A DNA stretch of 37,624 nucleotides from Peptoniphilus grossensis ph5 (GTDB lineage Bacteria > Bacillota > Clostridia > Tissierellales > Peptoniphilaceae): NCBI RefSeq assembly GCF_000311825.1, contig NZ_HE978567.1:585846-623469 (forward strand). The letters run 5' to 3'. Both the position numbers and the translations under genes were made by a program. The notes beneath the pieces are model-generated. The model was not told where the DNA came from. It did no database searches and saw nothing but the letters and a program-made list of their open reading frames with translations. Numbering within the stretch: position 1 is the stretch's first letter; every line of letters begins with the position of its first letter. Shown piece after piece: positions 1 through 8,284 of the stretch.

Positions 1-87
1 TTTTGTCTATACCTATTTTTAGTAATTTTTTAGTTATTTTAGTTTTTGTATATTCTATTAGCGTCTAAGTATTGATTTTTAAATGAA

Positions 88-113
88 AAGAGAGACTCGA
101 GTTAACGAGTCTC
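88..113 (-). terminator. Rho-independent terminator of ftsH
   Basis: An 8-bp perfect stem (GAGACTCG/CGAGTCTC, 92-99 with 106-113) closes a six-base loop. On the minus strand it is followed by TCTTTTCATTT. It lies about 40 bases past the ftsH stop codon, so it probably ends that transcript. The first 85 bases of the window show nothing else I can support. Confidence 0.8.
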
Positions 114-150
114 CCCAATATTTGACATAGAGCCTTTTTTCTTAATCAAA

Positions 151-1998
151 TTATTTTTCCTCATCAAAAATTTTATATTTTGATAAAATTTCCATAAACT
201 GCTTGCCAGTTATGGTTTCTTCTTCAAGCAAGAACTCTGCCAGTTCTTTCATGGCATCTCTGTTGTCTGCAATTAATTTTCTTGCATTTTCTTGGGCGCT
301 CTTGACGATTTTAACCATTAAGTCGTCAATTTCTTTTCGCGTTTCTTCAGAGCAGTTCATGTTTCCATTGTCGCCCATGTATCTTGAGCCAGAGTCTTGG
401 AACTTAACCATGCCAAACTCGTCAGCCATGCCATATTGAGTTATCATTGCCCTGGCAGTTTCTGTCGCCTTTTCAATGTCGTTGGCAGCGCCAGTTGAGA
501 CTTCGTTAAAGATAACTTCTTCTGCTGCACGACCACCACAAAGTGTCGTGATGTGGTTTATAAGATCTTCTCTTGTGTAAAGATTTTTTTCATCCTTTGG
601 TACCTGCATAGTGTAGCCAAGGGCTCCTGAAGTCCTTGGTATAATTGTAATTTTTTCCACAGGTTCAGAGCCAGTTTGAAGGGCAGCAACAAGGGCGTGA
701 CCAATTTCATGGTAGGATACCCTCTTCTTTTCTTCTGGAGATAAGATGTCTTGCTTTCTTTGTGCGCCTGCAATTACAACTTCTATGGACTCTTGAATGT
801 CCTCTTGACGAACCTTGTCGTGACCCATTCTAACTGCACGAAGGGCGCCTTCGTTTAAAATATTTGCAAGTTGGGCACCAGATGCACCGGCAGTTGACCT
901 TGCAATAAGTGAATAGTCAATGTCATCTTCCATTTGATATCTCTTGGCGTGAACCTTTAATATTTCAATTCTGTCCTTTAGTGTTGGAAGTTCAACTCTG
1001 ATTTGTCTATCAAATCTTCCTGGTCTTAGTAGGGCTGGGTCTAAAATTTCTGGTCTATTTGTTGCTGCAAGCATTACTATGCCAATGTTGCCGTCAAAAC
1101 CATCCATCTCAGTCAAAAGTTGGTTTAGAGTTTGCTCTCTCTCGTCGTTGCCAGAAATTCCTGCTGAGTCTCTCTTCTTTCCAATTGTGTCGATTTCGTC
1201 GATAAAAATAATGCAAGGAGCATTTTTCTTCGCTTCTTCAAAAAGTTCTCTCACTCTTGCAGCTCCACGACCAACGAACATTTCCACAAATTCAGAACCT
1301 GCTATGGAGAAGAAAGGCACATGGCTTTCGCCAGCAACTGCCCTGGCAAGTAGGGTCTTACCAGTTCCCGGAGGTCCAACAAGTAGGGCTCCCTTTGGAC
1401 ACTTTGCCCCAATCTTTGTGTACTTCCCAGGATTTTTTAGGTAGTCAACAATTTCAACGAGAGATTCCTCTGCCTCCTCTTGACCTGCCACATCGTCAAA
1501 GTTTACAGTTTCGCCATTGGGTTCGTACTTTTCAATTTTCTTTCCGCCGCCAAAAATTCCTCCAGGACCACCAGTCATGCCTGCCATTTTCTTGGCAAAG
1601 GCTCTTTGTAAAAAGAAAAATAACAAAATTGGAATTCCCCAAGTCATTATAAAGGACATAAATAAACTTGGCTTTTCAGGAATTTCTGAAGAGTATTTTA
1701 CATCTTTTTCTTCCAAATCTTTAACAAGGTCTGGGTCTTCCATCTTTCCAGTCTTGTAAATTTTCTTTTCATCCTTTAGGGTGTAAAGAATTTGGTCCTG
1801 TCTAAAGTTTACTTCCTCAATTTTTCCCTGGCTCAAATTTCTTCTAAAGTCGGAATAGGCTGCGTTCTCCATGCTGTTTTGTGAAAGCATGGGAAGAATC
1901 AACCAGTTAAGTGCAAAAACTGCCAAGATGACAACTAAATAATATCTCAGCAAATTATACTGTGGTCTCTTATTATTATTGTCTCTATCTTCCATCAT
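151..1998 (-). CDS. ftsH: ATP-dependent zinc metalloprotease FtsH
   Basis: Membrane-anchored AAA+ protease that unfolds and degrades misassembled membrane proteins and short-lived cytosolic regulators as a hexamer. The 615 residues show the full family layout: membrane segment at about 18-38, a short extracytoplasmic domain, a second membrane segment at about 111-133, and a Gly-rich linker. Walker A (GPPGTGKT, 208-215), Walker B (IIFIDEID, 263-270) and the second region of homology with arginine fingers (311-331) follow. The zinc protease site is HEIGH (430-434), with a likely third ligand at Asp507. Two ATGs stand in tandem: the AGGAGG at 2002-2007 is only 3 bases from the first (1998) but 6 from the second (1995), so the second may be the real start. 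It lies downstream of nrdAB, behind a terminator. The usual tilS-hpt neighbours are absent. Confidence 0.98.
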   Translation of the reverse strand: MMEDRDNNNKRPQYNLLRYYLVVILAVFALNWLILPMLSQNSMENAAYSDFRRNLSQGKIEEVNFRQDQILYTLKDEKKIYKTGKMEDPDLVKDLEEKDVKYSSEIPEKPSLFMSFIMTWGIPILLFFFLQRAFAKKMAGMTGGPGGIFGGGKKIEKYEPNGETVNFDDVAGQEEAEESLVEIVDYLKNPGKYTKIGAKCPKGALLVGPPGTGKTLLARAVAGESHVPFFSIAGSEFVEMFVGRGAARVRELFEEAKKNAPCIIFIDEIDTIGKKRDSAGISGNDEREQTLNQLLTEMDGFDGNIGIVMLAATNRPEILDPALLRPGRFDRQIRVELPTLKDRIEILKVHAKRYQMEDDIDYSLIARSTAGASGAQLANILNEGALRAVRMGHDKVRQEDIQESIEVVIAGAQRKQDILSPEEKKRVSYHEIGHALVAALQTGSEPVEKITIIPRTSGALGYTMQVPKDEKNLYTREDLINHITTLCGGRAAEEVIFNEVSTGAANDIEKATETARAMITQYGMADEFGMVKFQDSGSRYMGDNGNMNCSEETRKEIDDLMVKIVKSAQENARKLIADNRDAMKELAEFLLEEETITGKQFMEILSKYKIFDEEK

Positions 1999-2009
1999 TA
2001 TCCTCCTAA

Positions 2010-2015
2010 TTATAT
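2010..2015 (-). promoter_or_regulatory. Candidate -10 hexamer of ftsH
   Basis: A perfect TATAAT on the minus strand sits just upstream of the ftsH AGGAGG. No convincing -35 is visible at 16-18 bases. If used, the transcript would begin almost at the Shine-Dalgarno sequence, so this is tentative. Read-through from nrdAB is the alternative. Confidence 0.35.
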
Positions 2016-2044
2016 TGGGATGAATTATGTAGCCTAAAATTTTA

Positions 2045-2072
2045 ATTAAAAAACCGGATACAAGATCCGGCT
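2045..2072 (-). terminator. Terminator of the nrdAB operon
   Basis: The stem CCGGAT/ATCCGG (2054-2059 with 2065-2070), extendable by a G-U and an A-T pair, closes a five-base loop. On the minus strand it is followed by TTTTTTAATT. It lies 14 bases beyond the nrdB stop and separates nrdB from ftsH. Confidence 0.85.
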
Positions 2073-2086
2073 AAAATTTATTGCTA

Positions 2087-3127
2087 TTAAAGGTCGTCTT
2101 CGATTACAGAAGATTTTGAATAAGCAGATGGCTTTGCTTCAAAAAAGTCTGTCTTAATTTGATTTGGATCGGAGTATTCGCTGACCCACTTCATAGATTC
2201 AGGCTCTTCAGTGTTTTCTTCAAATAGATTTCCGAAACCTAAATTCCTTGAACGCAAGTTGCCTAGATACATAATGTAGTCTTCGATCATTTTTTCATTT
2301 AGACCTCTAATTTCATCGCCTATGACATACTTACCCCAAGAGATTTCTTCTTCAACACCTTTTTTAAGCATTTCTTTATATCTTTTTATATTTTCATCAG
2401 TAAATATTTCTGGATTTTCCTTTTTCATTTCAAGAATAATACTTCTAAAGAGCCAAAGGTGAGTGTTCTCGTCTCTGTTGATATATCTTATTTCAGAAAC
2501 TGTGCCAGGCATCTTGCCCATTCTGCCAAGATTGTAGAAGAAAGAGAAGCCTGAGTAAAAATAAATTCCTTCCAAAATATAATTTGCAATAAGAGCCTTC
2601 ATGAAGTTGTCAATATTTTCGTCTTCATAAAAATCTTGGTATTGGTCGCCAATAAATTTATTTCTCTTTAAGAGAACTTCATCGTCCTTGTATTGGTAGA
2701 GAATTTCTTCTCTCTCTTCTGGTGAACAAATTGTGTCAAGAATATAAGAGTAAGATTGAGAGTGAATGGACTCTTGATAACCTTGGATTGATAGGCACAA
2801 ATTTATTTCATTTGCCGTTACATAGGATTGAAGTTTTGGAATTTGTGCAGTTTGTAGTGAATCAAGATAAATTAGAAAAGACAAAATTTTGTCGTAGGCA
2901 GTCTTTTCATGGACATCTAAAAGCCTATAGTCTTTTACATCCTGTGAAAGATTAATTTCTTCCGGTATCCAAAAATTATTCATGGCTTGGCGATACCAGT
3001 CACTTGTCCAGCTATACTTAAGGTTGTTAAAATCATTTAAGTTTGTTGTGTTTCCGTTAATAACTCTTCTCTTAGATGTTTCAATGTCTCCCTTTTCGTT
3101 AAAGAGACCTCTCTTTGAAAGTTTCAT
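2087..3127 (-). CDS. nrdB: Class Ia ribonucleotide reductase beta subunit NrdB
   Basis: Small subunit of ribonucleoside-diphosphate reductase. It holds the dinuclear metal centre and the stable radical that NrdA uses to reduce NDPs to dNDPs. By alignment with E. coli R2 from memory, the metal ligands are Asp89, Glu119, His122, Glu186, Glu220 and His223. The radical tyrosine is Tyr126, in an E-S-I-H-S-Q-S-Y context that matches the E. coli E-T-I-H-S-R-S-Y. So it is a canonical Tyr-radical type rather than a Phe-substituted class Ic form. The acidic C-terminus (IEDDL) fits the flexible tail that docks on NrdA. Length (346) is normal. The start has an AGGAGG at good distance and follows nrdA by 18 bases. 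No nrdI or nrdH is present, which argues against class Ib. Confidence 0.96.
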   Translation of the reverse strand: MKLSKRGLFNEKGDIETSKRRVINGNTTNLNDFNNLKYSWTSDWYRQAMNNFWIPEEINLSQDVKDYRLLDVHEKTAYDKILSFLIYLDSLQTAQIPKLQSYVTANEINLCLSIQGYQESIHSQSYSYILDTICSPEEREEILYQYKDDEVLLKRNKFIGDQYQDFYEDENIDNFMKALIANYILEGIYFYSGFSFFYNLGRMGKMPGTVSEIRYINRDENTHLWLFRSIILEMKKENPEIFTDENIKRYKEMLKKGVEEEISWGKYVIGDEIRGLNEKMIEDYIMYLGNLRSRNLGFGNLFEENTEEPESMKWVSEYSDPNQIKTDFFEAKPSAYSKSSVIEDDL

Positions 3128-3145
3128 AATTCCTCCTCTTATAAT

Positions 3146-5674
3146 TTATGACGCACAGTAGTCGCAATCTTCAACTTCTAGCGACTTACTTCTAACATAA
3201 TAAACTGACTTTATCTTTTCCTTAGCGGCCTTGATGTAGAGATTTAAAATTTTTCTCATTGTAAAGTCTGTAGTTATATAAAAATTAATTGATTGAGACT
3301 GGTCAATGTGCCTTTGACGAATGGCAGCAGCTTCAATTACAAAATTTTGGTCTAGCTCGTGAGCATTTTCATAAAGCCAAAAAGTTTGTGGAGTCAAATC
3401 TGGAGCAACTCTAGGTAGGATTGAGCCCTTCTTTTCTTCCAAGAAGTACCTATTCATAACTGGGTCAACGCCAGCAGTAGTTGCAGATATAATTGAAGTT
3501 GAACCTGTTGGAGCTATTGCCATTATATAACCATTTCTAAGCCCATAATTTTTTACATCTTCCCTAAGTTTATTCCACTTGTCGTCCTTGTAGTCCCTAA
3601 GGTCAAAATACTCGCCACTTTGCCAATCAGAGCCTTCAAAGAAGTCGTAGGAGCCCTTTTCCTTGGCAATTTCCATAGAGGCAGTGATGGCATGATAATT
3701 TATTCTCTCATAAACATCATCTGCCCACTTCAAGTGGTCTTCTATATCAGAAAATGCCATACCAGCTTTTACAAGGGCGTGATGATAACCAGATGTGCCA
3801 AGCCCAATGGACCTGTACTTCCTATTTGTTACCTTGGCATAAGGTATTGGATAGTAATTTAAGTCGATTACATTGTCAAGGGCCCTTACTGTTGTGGCAA
3901 CAATGTCCCTTAAGCCCTCATCATCTTGTAAATCAATATTGCCAAGGACAAGGGAAGCAAGGTTACATACAACAAAGTCGCCAGGTCTTGTCTTTGTGAC
4001 AATAATTTCTTCACCCTCAATAGTTTCTATACTTGTGTCAAGAGTTTCTATGGCAGACATATTTTGCATGATCTCTGTGCAAAGGTTGGAAGAATAAATC
4101 ATGCCCTTGTGCTTATTTGGGTTCATTTCATTGACATTGTCCCTGTAAAAGGCAAAAGGAGTCCCCGTTTCTGTAAGAGATTTTATAATAAGTCTCACTA
4201 AGTCCTTTACTGACATTTCACGACGGGATATAGATTTATCTGCAATACATTCTCTATATTTTTCTTCCCATTCCTTGCCGTAAAAGTCTTCAAGGGAGTA
4301 ACCCTTCTTTTCCAAAACTTCGTGAGGGTCAAACATATACCAAGTAGCGTTGATGTCCTTTTCTGCAAGTTCAAAGAATAAATTTGGATAGCAAATGGCA
4401 GGGAAGATGTCATGTGCCTTCATTCTGTCGTCGCCATTATTGGTCCTAAGTTGTAAAAATTCTGGAATGTCCTTGTGCCAAGCATCTAAATAGCAGGCAA
4501 TAGAGCCTTGGCGAACTCCTAATTGGTCAACAGCGACAGCAGTATCATTGGCAAGTTTAATCCACCTGATAACGCCGCCAGCAACACCCTTAAAGCCCCT
4601 TATGTCTGAGCCAGTTGCACGAACCTTGCCAAAGTAAAGTCCCATGCCGCCACCGTGCTTTGAGATTTGTGCAAAATTATCAATAGAGCGATAAATCCCC
4701 TTTAAAGTGTCTGGCACTGTGTCGATAAAGCAAGAAGAAAGCTGGTTGTAAGGCTTTCTCGCATTGGACATAGTTGGAGTTGCAACTGTGACCTTAAGCG
4801 TGGAATAGATGTCGTAAAATTTCTTTGCCCAGTAAATTTTATTTTTTTCAGGTATGGCAAGGTGCATGGCTATGCCCATGAACATCTCTTGGATGCTTTC
4901 CACAAACCTGCCGTCATGACTTCTTATGACATATCTCTTAATTAAAAGGTCTAAGCCAGAATAATTTAAAAGCTGATTTCTTGAATTATCAATATAATTT
5001 TCAAGCTCTAAAATTTCTTCGCGAGAATAATTTTCCAAAATATATTTTCCGTAGAGATTTTTTTCAGTTAAAAATTTAATTTTTTCGTAGAAATTATTTA
5101 TATTGATGTCGCGCAAATTTTCTGCGATTTTCTTTTCCAAATCATAATTTAAAAATAGGGCAGCGATAAACTCCCATTTAGGTGAGTCCTTGTCAGTTAG
5201 TTCACTGGCAGCCTTTATGATTTCAGAAAGATAGGCATCTTGACTTTGATCCTTTTTCACAAAAGATTCAAACTTCTTGTATAAATTTTCCAGCTCGTAT
5301 TTCTTTGGGTCGTAATTTTTTCTGACAAACTTTAAAATCTTGAGGACATTTTCGTCTGTAATAAAATTAGCAAACTTGTCCAAAATTTGTCTTTCTTCAG
5401 AATGTCTATTTCTGTAAAGGATGTAGGCCTTTACAACTTCGATTTCCTTTTCGTCGATTAGCTTTAGCTCAACTAGATCCTGAATTTCCTCAACAGTGGG
5501 AGGATTCTTGGGATCATAATTTTCCAAAAGCCTATCTTTGATGTCGAGAGCATAATTATTTATGACCTTGTCATCGTAAACCTTACCTACAGAATCAAAG
5601 GCCTTCTCAATGGCATTTTTTATCTTCAAATGGTCAAAAGTAACCTCTCTCTTGTCTCTTTTTAATATTTTCAT
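3146..5674 (-). CDS. nrdA: Class Ia ribonucleotide reductase alpha subunit NrdA
   Basis: Catalytic subunit that reduces ribonucleoside diphosphates using the radical delivered by NrdB. An N-terminal ATP-cone (about 1-92) is the dATP/ATP activity switch. The catalytic core carries Cys315 (SSCF), the N-L-C-T-E motif with Asn530, radical Cys532 and Glu534, and Cys570 (VVCNLAS). Tyr825-Tyr826 is the radical-transfer pair. The C-terminal swinging arm ends in a Cys-x-x-Cys pair (837/840) for thioredoxin-type re-reduction, a tighter spacing than the E. coli Cys-x4-Cys. Length is 842. The start is supported by GGGGGA six bases upstream. It is first in a two-gene operon with nrdB and is the last gene before the candidate regulatory region at 5681-5845. 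Confidence 0.97.
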   Translation of the reverse strand: MKILKRDKREVTFDHLKIKNAIEKAFDSVGKVYDDKVINNYALDIKDRLLENYDPKNPPTVEEIQDLVELKLIDEKEIEVVKAYILYRNRHSEERQILDKFANFITDENVLKILKFVRKNYDPKKYELENLYKKFESFVKKDQSQDAYLSEIIKAASELTDKDSPKWEFIAALFLNYDLEKKIAENLRDININNFYEKIKFLTEKNLYGKYILENYSREEILELENYIDNSRNQLLNYSGLDLLIKRYVIRSHDGRFVESIQEMFMGIAMHLAIPEKNKIYWAKKFYDIYSTLKVTVATPTMSNARKPYNQLSSCFIDTVPDTLKGIYRSIDNFAQISKHGGGMGLYFGKVRATGSDIRGFKGVAGGVIRWIKLANDTAVAVDQLGVRQGSIACYLDAWHKDIPEFLQLRTNNGDDRMKAHDIFPAICYPNLFFELAEKDINATWYMFDPHEVLEKKGYSLEDFYGKEWEEKYRECIADKSISRREMSVKDLVRLIIKSLTETGTPFAFYRDNVNEMNPNKHKGMIYSSNLCTEIMQNMSAIETLDTSIETIEGEEIIVTKTRPGDFVVCNLASLVLGNIDLQDDEGLRDIVATTVRALDNVIDLNYYPIPYAKVTNRKYRSIGLGTSGYHHALVKAGMAFSDIEDHLKWADDVYERINYHAITASMEIAKEKGSYDFFEGSDWQSGEYFDLRDYKDDKWNKLREDVKNYGLRNGYIMAIAPTGSTSIISATTAGVDPVMNRYFLEEKKGSILPRVAPDLTPQTFWLYENAHELDQNFVIEAAAIRQRHIDQSQSINFYITTDFTMRKILNLYIKAAKEKIKSVYYVRSKSLEVEDCDYCAS

Positions 5675-5676
5675 GA

Positions 5677-5760
5677 ATCCCCCATATAGTATAATTTTTT
5701 ATAATATCATATTAAATACTACTATATATTATCATAAAGAATAGTTTATAAGTAGTCTAA
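5677..5760 (-). promoter_or_regulatory. nrdA promoter with two candidate NrdR boxes
   Basis: A minus-strand promoter is readable as TTAGAC (5760-5755), 18 bases, TATGAT (5736-5731). Downstream, two AT-rich sequences resemble the NrdR box consensus ACACWATATATWGTGT. One (5734-5719) matches 11 of 16 by my count and the second (5692-5677) matches 10 of 16. They start 42 bases apart, close to four helical turns. The first overlaps the -10 and the second overlaps the ribosome-binding site, positions that fit repression. AT-rich DNA gives such partial matches easily, so the NrdR assignment is weak. Confidence 0.35.
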
Positions 5761-5786
5761 TTCTGAAATATAAAAAATTTTGTTTC

Positions 5787-5843
5787 CATGAAAAATTTTT
5801 CTAAACATGAGAAATATTTTCTCAACATAAGAATTATAAGAGG
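5787..5843. repeat. Three phased dyad-like repeats upstream of nrdA
   Basis: Three degenerate units begin with CAT(G/A)A at 5787, 5806 and 5826, a 19-20-base period. The first contains the perfect palindrome GAAAAATTTTTC (5790-5801). The second contains TGAGAAATATTTTCTCA (5808-5824), two 7-base arms around TAT. They lie just upstream of the inferred -35, where a regulator might bind. No known operator is recognised. Confidence 0.4.
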
Positions 5844-5853
5844 AAAATTACAT

Positions 5854-5884
5854 AAAAAAATCCCAAGAGCCTGTGCCCTTGGGA
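5854..5884 (-). terminator. Terminator of the CuAO-like lipoprotein gene
   Basis: A 7-bp stem TCCCAAG/CTTGGGA (5861-5867 with 5878-5884) has a ten-base loop that allows further GC/GC pairing. On the minus strand it is followed by seven T. It lies 18 bases past the stop codon at 5902. Confidence 0.9.
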
Positions 5885-5901
5885 TAATTTTTTCTTTAAA
5901 C

Positions 5902-7662
5902 TTATTTAATTACTGAGAATAAAATTTTTGCTGCTTTTTCTGCAGATTTTTCTGTCTTTTCAGCAACTTTTTCTTCTTTAACTTCTTTATCTTCCTTCTT
6001 GTCAGCTTCTTTTGCTTCTTCCTTGTCGGAACCTAAAGCTTCTTCCATTTCCTTTTTAACTAGGTCTTGGTATTTCTTTAAAAGTTCAGGATTTTTGTCA
6101 AGGTCAGCCTTTGCTGCAAGAATTTTATCAAGCTCTTCACCTTCATAAAGGTCCTTTAAAGTTTTTACAACTTCTTCGTCTTTAAGGTCAGACTTCATAG
6201 AAGCAATCATCTTATAATTTTCTTCTTTTTCAATTTGAAGAAGCTTGTCTGCAAGTTCTTTTTCAGTGATGTTAAAGATGTCAACTATTGGCATTCCTTC
6301 GTTTTTGTCGTATTTAACCTTGTAACCAAAAGCTTCTGAAACAAATCTTACTGGGATGTAAGTTCTGTCTTTAATAATAGTTGCAGGTGAATCAAGGGCA
6401 ACTTCTTTGCCATTTACAAGAGCTTTGTTAGCACCAATTGTAAGGACAATCTTGTCACTACCCTTAGTAACTGTTACAGCCTTGTCCTTTCCATTCCAAT
6501 CAACTTTAGCGCCGATTTTTTCGTAGAAAGTACGAGCTCCAAGCATAGTTCTGTCATTGATGATTTGTGGAAGAGCCTCCATATCATCAAAAGTGATGTC
6601 TTCTCCATTTACCCTAACAGTAACAAAGTTTGCATTCATTTCTGGCATTATTAACTTCATATACTCTTCTGTAGTTAATTTCTTAACTGAAGTTGGGAAG
6701 TTAATTTTTACATTTTCGTCCTTAAGAGTATCAACATTTCCCTTAACAGAAACTTTTACGAAATCAGCAAAGTTAAATGTAAGAGCAAGTTCTTGTTTGC
6801 ATTTATTTTCTTCGAAAGTAGTTTTTTCAGAAAGGCTTGATCCCTTAATTGTTTCTTTGAATCCCTTGGCAGCTTCCTTTAAATCTTCTGCCTTGTATTC
6901 TTTGTTAAGTTCTTTGAAAGATTTCTTTTCTTCTTCACCTAATGGAAGACCAGCCTTGTCAACAATTTTAAGAGCACTTGTTGAAACAGCGTCCCAATTT
7001 TTCATAATGCTATCAGCATATTTGATGAATTCGTCAATAACAGCATCACTTGTAGTGTTTAGTGTGTAAGTGTTGCCTTCAACCTTGTAGTCAATTCCTT
7101 GCTTAATATCCTTAGAAGCAGTGTTCATTAAATCTAATAAATCAGTTTTAAATTCTTCAGAGCTAAAATATTTAGTAGCCTTTGGTGAAAGACCATTTTC
7201 TTCATTGGCAATTGAGATGTAGTCTTCCTTGATGTCCTTAAGTCCATCTCCAGCTAGGGCGAAGATGTCCTTTGACATAATAACTTCGTTGTCTTTTACA
7301 AAGATATCCATTTTAATTTTGTCAGGCACATCTTTGTTAAGCCCTGCAATTTCTTCGTCAGAACCAGCCTTTTTAGCAATGAGTTCTTTGAACTTTGAGA
7401 AGTCCATGTTCATAACAACATGAGCCTTGTCTCTTCCCATTTGTTCGCCAGTAAGAGTCACAGGGAAATTAATTTTTTCAGTTTCTCCACTTTCAGGATC
7501 CTTAACTTCAACATTGTATTCAAGCTTTCCTGAAACTTTTGAGCCCTTCCAGTCTGCAACCTTTTGGGCTGAGTCTAGGTAAGATGTCGTGTTTGCACTG
7601 CAAGCGCCAAGAGTAATGGCAGCTACAAGTACAAGTAAAATAGCTAAAATTTTCTTTTTCAT
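5902..7662 (-). CDS. Lipoprotein with copper-amine-oxidase-like domain
   Basis: Secreted lipoprotein of unknown function. The signal peptide ends in the lipobox L-G-A-C with lipidated Cys21. Residues about 25-345 are a conserved-looking extracellular region I do not recognise. Residues about 348-452 match the copper amine oxidase N-terminal-like fold (short tandem beta motifs with the signature RTMLGAR and RTYIPVRF). That domain is common in wall-associated proteins of Clostridia and Tissierellia, and despite its name it is not evidence for oxidase activity. The C-terminal part is helical and ends in a Lys/Glu-rich low-complexity tail (about 545-578). The start has a GGAGG five bases upstream and a good promoter. 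It is divergent from the giant surface-protein operon and is monocistronic between terminators. Confidence 0.85.
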   Translation of the reverse strand: MKKKILAILLVLVAAITLGACSANTTSYLDSAQKVADWKGSKVSGKLEYNVEVKDPESGETEKINFPVTLTGEQMGRDKAHVVMNMDFSKFKELIAKKAGSDEEIAGLNKDVPDKIKMDIFVKDNEVIMSKDIFALAGDGLKDIKEDYISIANEENGLSPKATKYFSSEEFKTDLLDLMNTASKDIKQGIDYKVEGNTYTLNTTSDAVIDEFIKYADSIMKNWDAVSTSALKIVDKAGLPLGEEEKKSFKELNKEYKAEDLKEAAKGFKETIKGSSLSEKTTFEENKCKQELALTFNFADFVKVSVKGNVDTLKDENVKINFPTSVKKLTTEEYMKLIMPEMNANFVTVRVNGEDITFDDMEALPQIINDRTMLGARTFYEKIGAKVDWNGKDKAVTVTKGSDKIVLTIGANKALVNGKEVALDSPATIIKDRTYIPVRFVSEAFGYKVKYDKNEGMPIVDIFNITEKELADKLLQIEKEENYKMIASMKSDLKDEEVVKTLKDLYEGEELDKILAAKADLDKNPELLKKYQDLVKKEMEEALGSDKEEAKEADKKEDKEVKEEKVAEKTEKSAEKAAKILFSVIK

Positions 7663-7682
7663 AAATACCTCCTATTTTTTTC

Positions 7683-7711
7683 ATTGTATTACAAATCAAA
7701 AAGCATTTCAA
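7683..7711 (-). promoter_or_regulatory. Promoter of the CuAO-like lipoprotein gene
   Basis: TTGAAA (7711-7706), 17 bases, TACAAT (7688-7683) on the minus strand is a near-consensus sigma-A type promoter. It places transcription start near 7676, giving a leader of about 14 bases that contains little more than the ribosome-binding site. Confidence 0.7.
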
Positions 7712-7800
7712 ATTAAAAACTTATTACAAAAAACCATAGAACCTTGGAAAAATTCTTAACATTATTTGCGTGAAATTTGCTTAAAAAATTAATAAATTTT

Positions 7801-7907
7801 AAAATTTTGTGGTGACTTTAAAATTAAAGCTTAGCAAATTTTTTGTGTCGCCTTTGTTTTTACTAGGCATCAAATTTTTTTGTGTCGCCGTTAAATTTGC
7901 AATTCAT
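7801..7907 (+). repeat. Tandem imperfect repeat with GTGTCGCC core
   Basis: The sequence CAAATTTTTTGTGTCGCC occurs at 7835-7852 and again, with one extra T, at 7871-7889. The 36-37-base units both end in CAT. A more degenerate copy (AAAATTTTGTGGTGAC) starts at 7801, so the period is about 35-36 bases. GC-containing cores stand out in this very AT-rich stretch. The function is unknown; regulator binding is one possibility. Confidence 0.6.
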
Positions 7908-8086
7908 AAAAATTTTTTAATCGAAAGCTTTTTAAAAGTAAAACAAATCTCAAAGTGTATATACTTTATATCCACACTATAGCCCCGGCAAATAAATTTG
8001 TCAAGCCTTTAATTTTATTTTCCAAATAAAAACAAAAGAAAGACTGGCATGTAAAGTTAAAAAAATTTTACAAATCATAACTAAAC

Positions 8087-8124
8087 AAGAAAAGAGAGTG
8101 AAAAAAATTTCATTCTCTTTTCTT
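8087..8124. other. 17-bp AT-rich hairpin between divergent genes
   Basis: Arms 8087-8103 and 8108-8124 are complementary over 17 pairs with a single G-T wobble and an AAAA loop. The arms are purine- and pyrimidine-rich. No T-run of terminator type follows on either strand, and no gene ends here, so it is either an insulating terminator-like element or part of an unannotated RNA. Confidence 0.55.
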
Positions 8125-8180
8125 TATGGTGAGAAATGAAAAAAATACAGGAATAAATCGAAAAATAAACATTTCCATGG

Positions 8181-8209
8181 TTTTATTCTAGGTAAATGTA
8201 TAGTATAAT
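8181..8209 (+). promoter_or_regulatory. Candidate promoter of the giant surface operon
   Basis: A perfect TATAAT at 8204-8209 is preceded at 17 bases by a weak TTTTAT. Use of this site would give a leader of about 70 bases before the start codon at 8285. Confidence 0.45.
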
Positions 8210-8284
8210 TTAGGTATAGATTATTATTTTTATATAAAAATTTATTTTCAAAATAATTAATTCGGAAGTTAAAGGAGTGAAGAT

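Larger units (their letters stand above)
7712..8180. other. Long AT-rich divergent intergenic region
   Basis: About 620 bases without a gene separate the lipoprotein from the giant surface operon. I see tandem repeats (7801-7907), a long A/T hairpin (8087-8124), a short inverted repeat GGCAAATAAATTTGTC (7987-8002) and promoters at both edges. No open reading frame with a convincing ribosome-binding site was found. Confidence 0.6.

Noticed and set aside
6557-7069. Open frame of 170 codons on the plus strand inside the lipoprotein gene
   Set aside because: Shadow of the lipoprotein frame; it is low-complexity Ser/Leu-rich and lacks a ribosome-binding site.
7801-7907. Possible small CRISPR array
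   Set aside because: Only two good copies are present, the repeat unit fills most of each period, no proper spacers are visible and there are no cas genes nearby.
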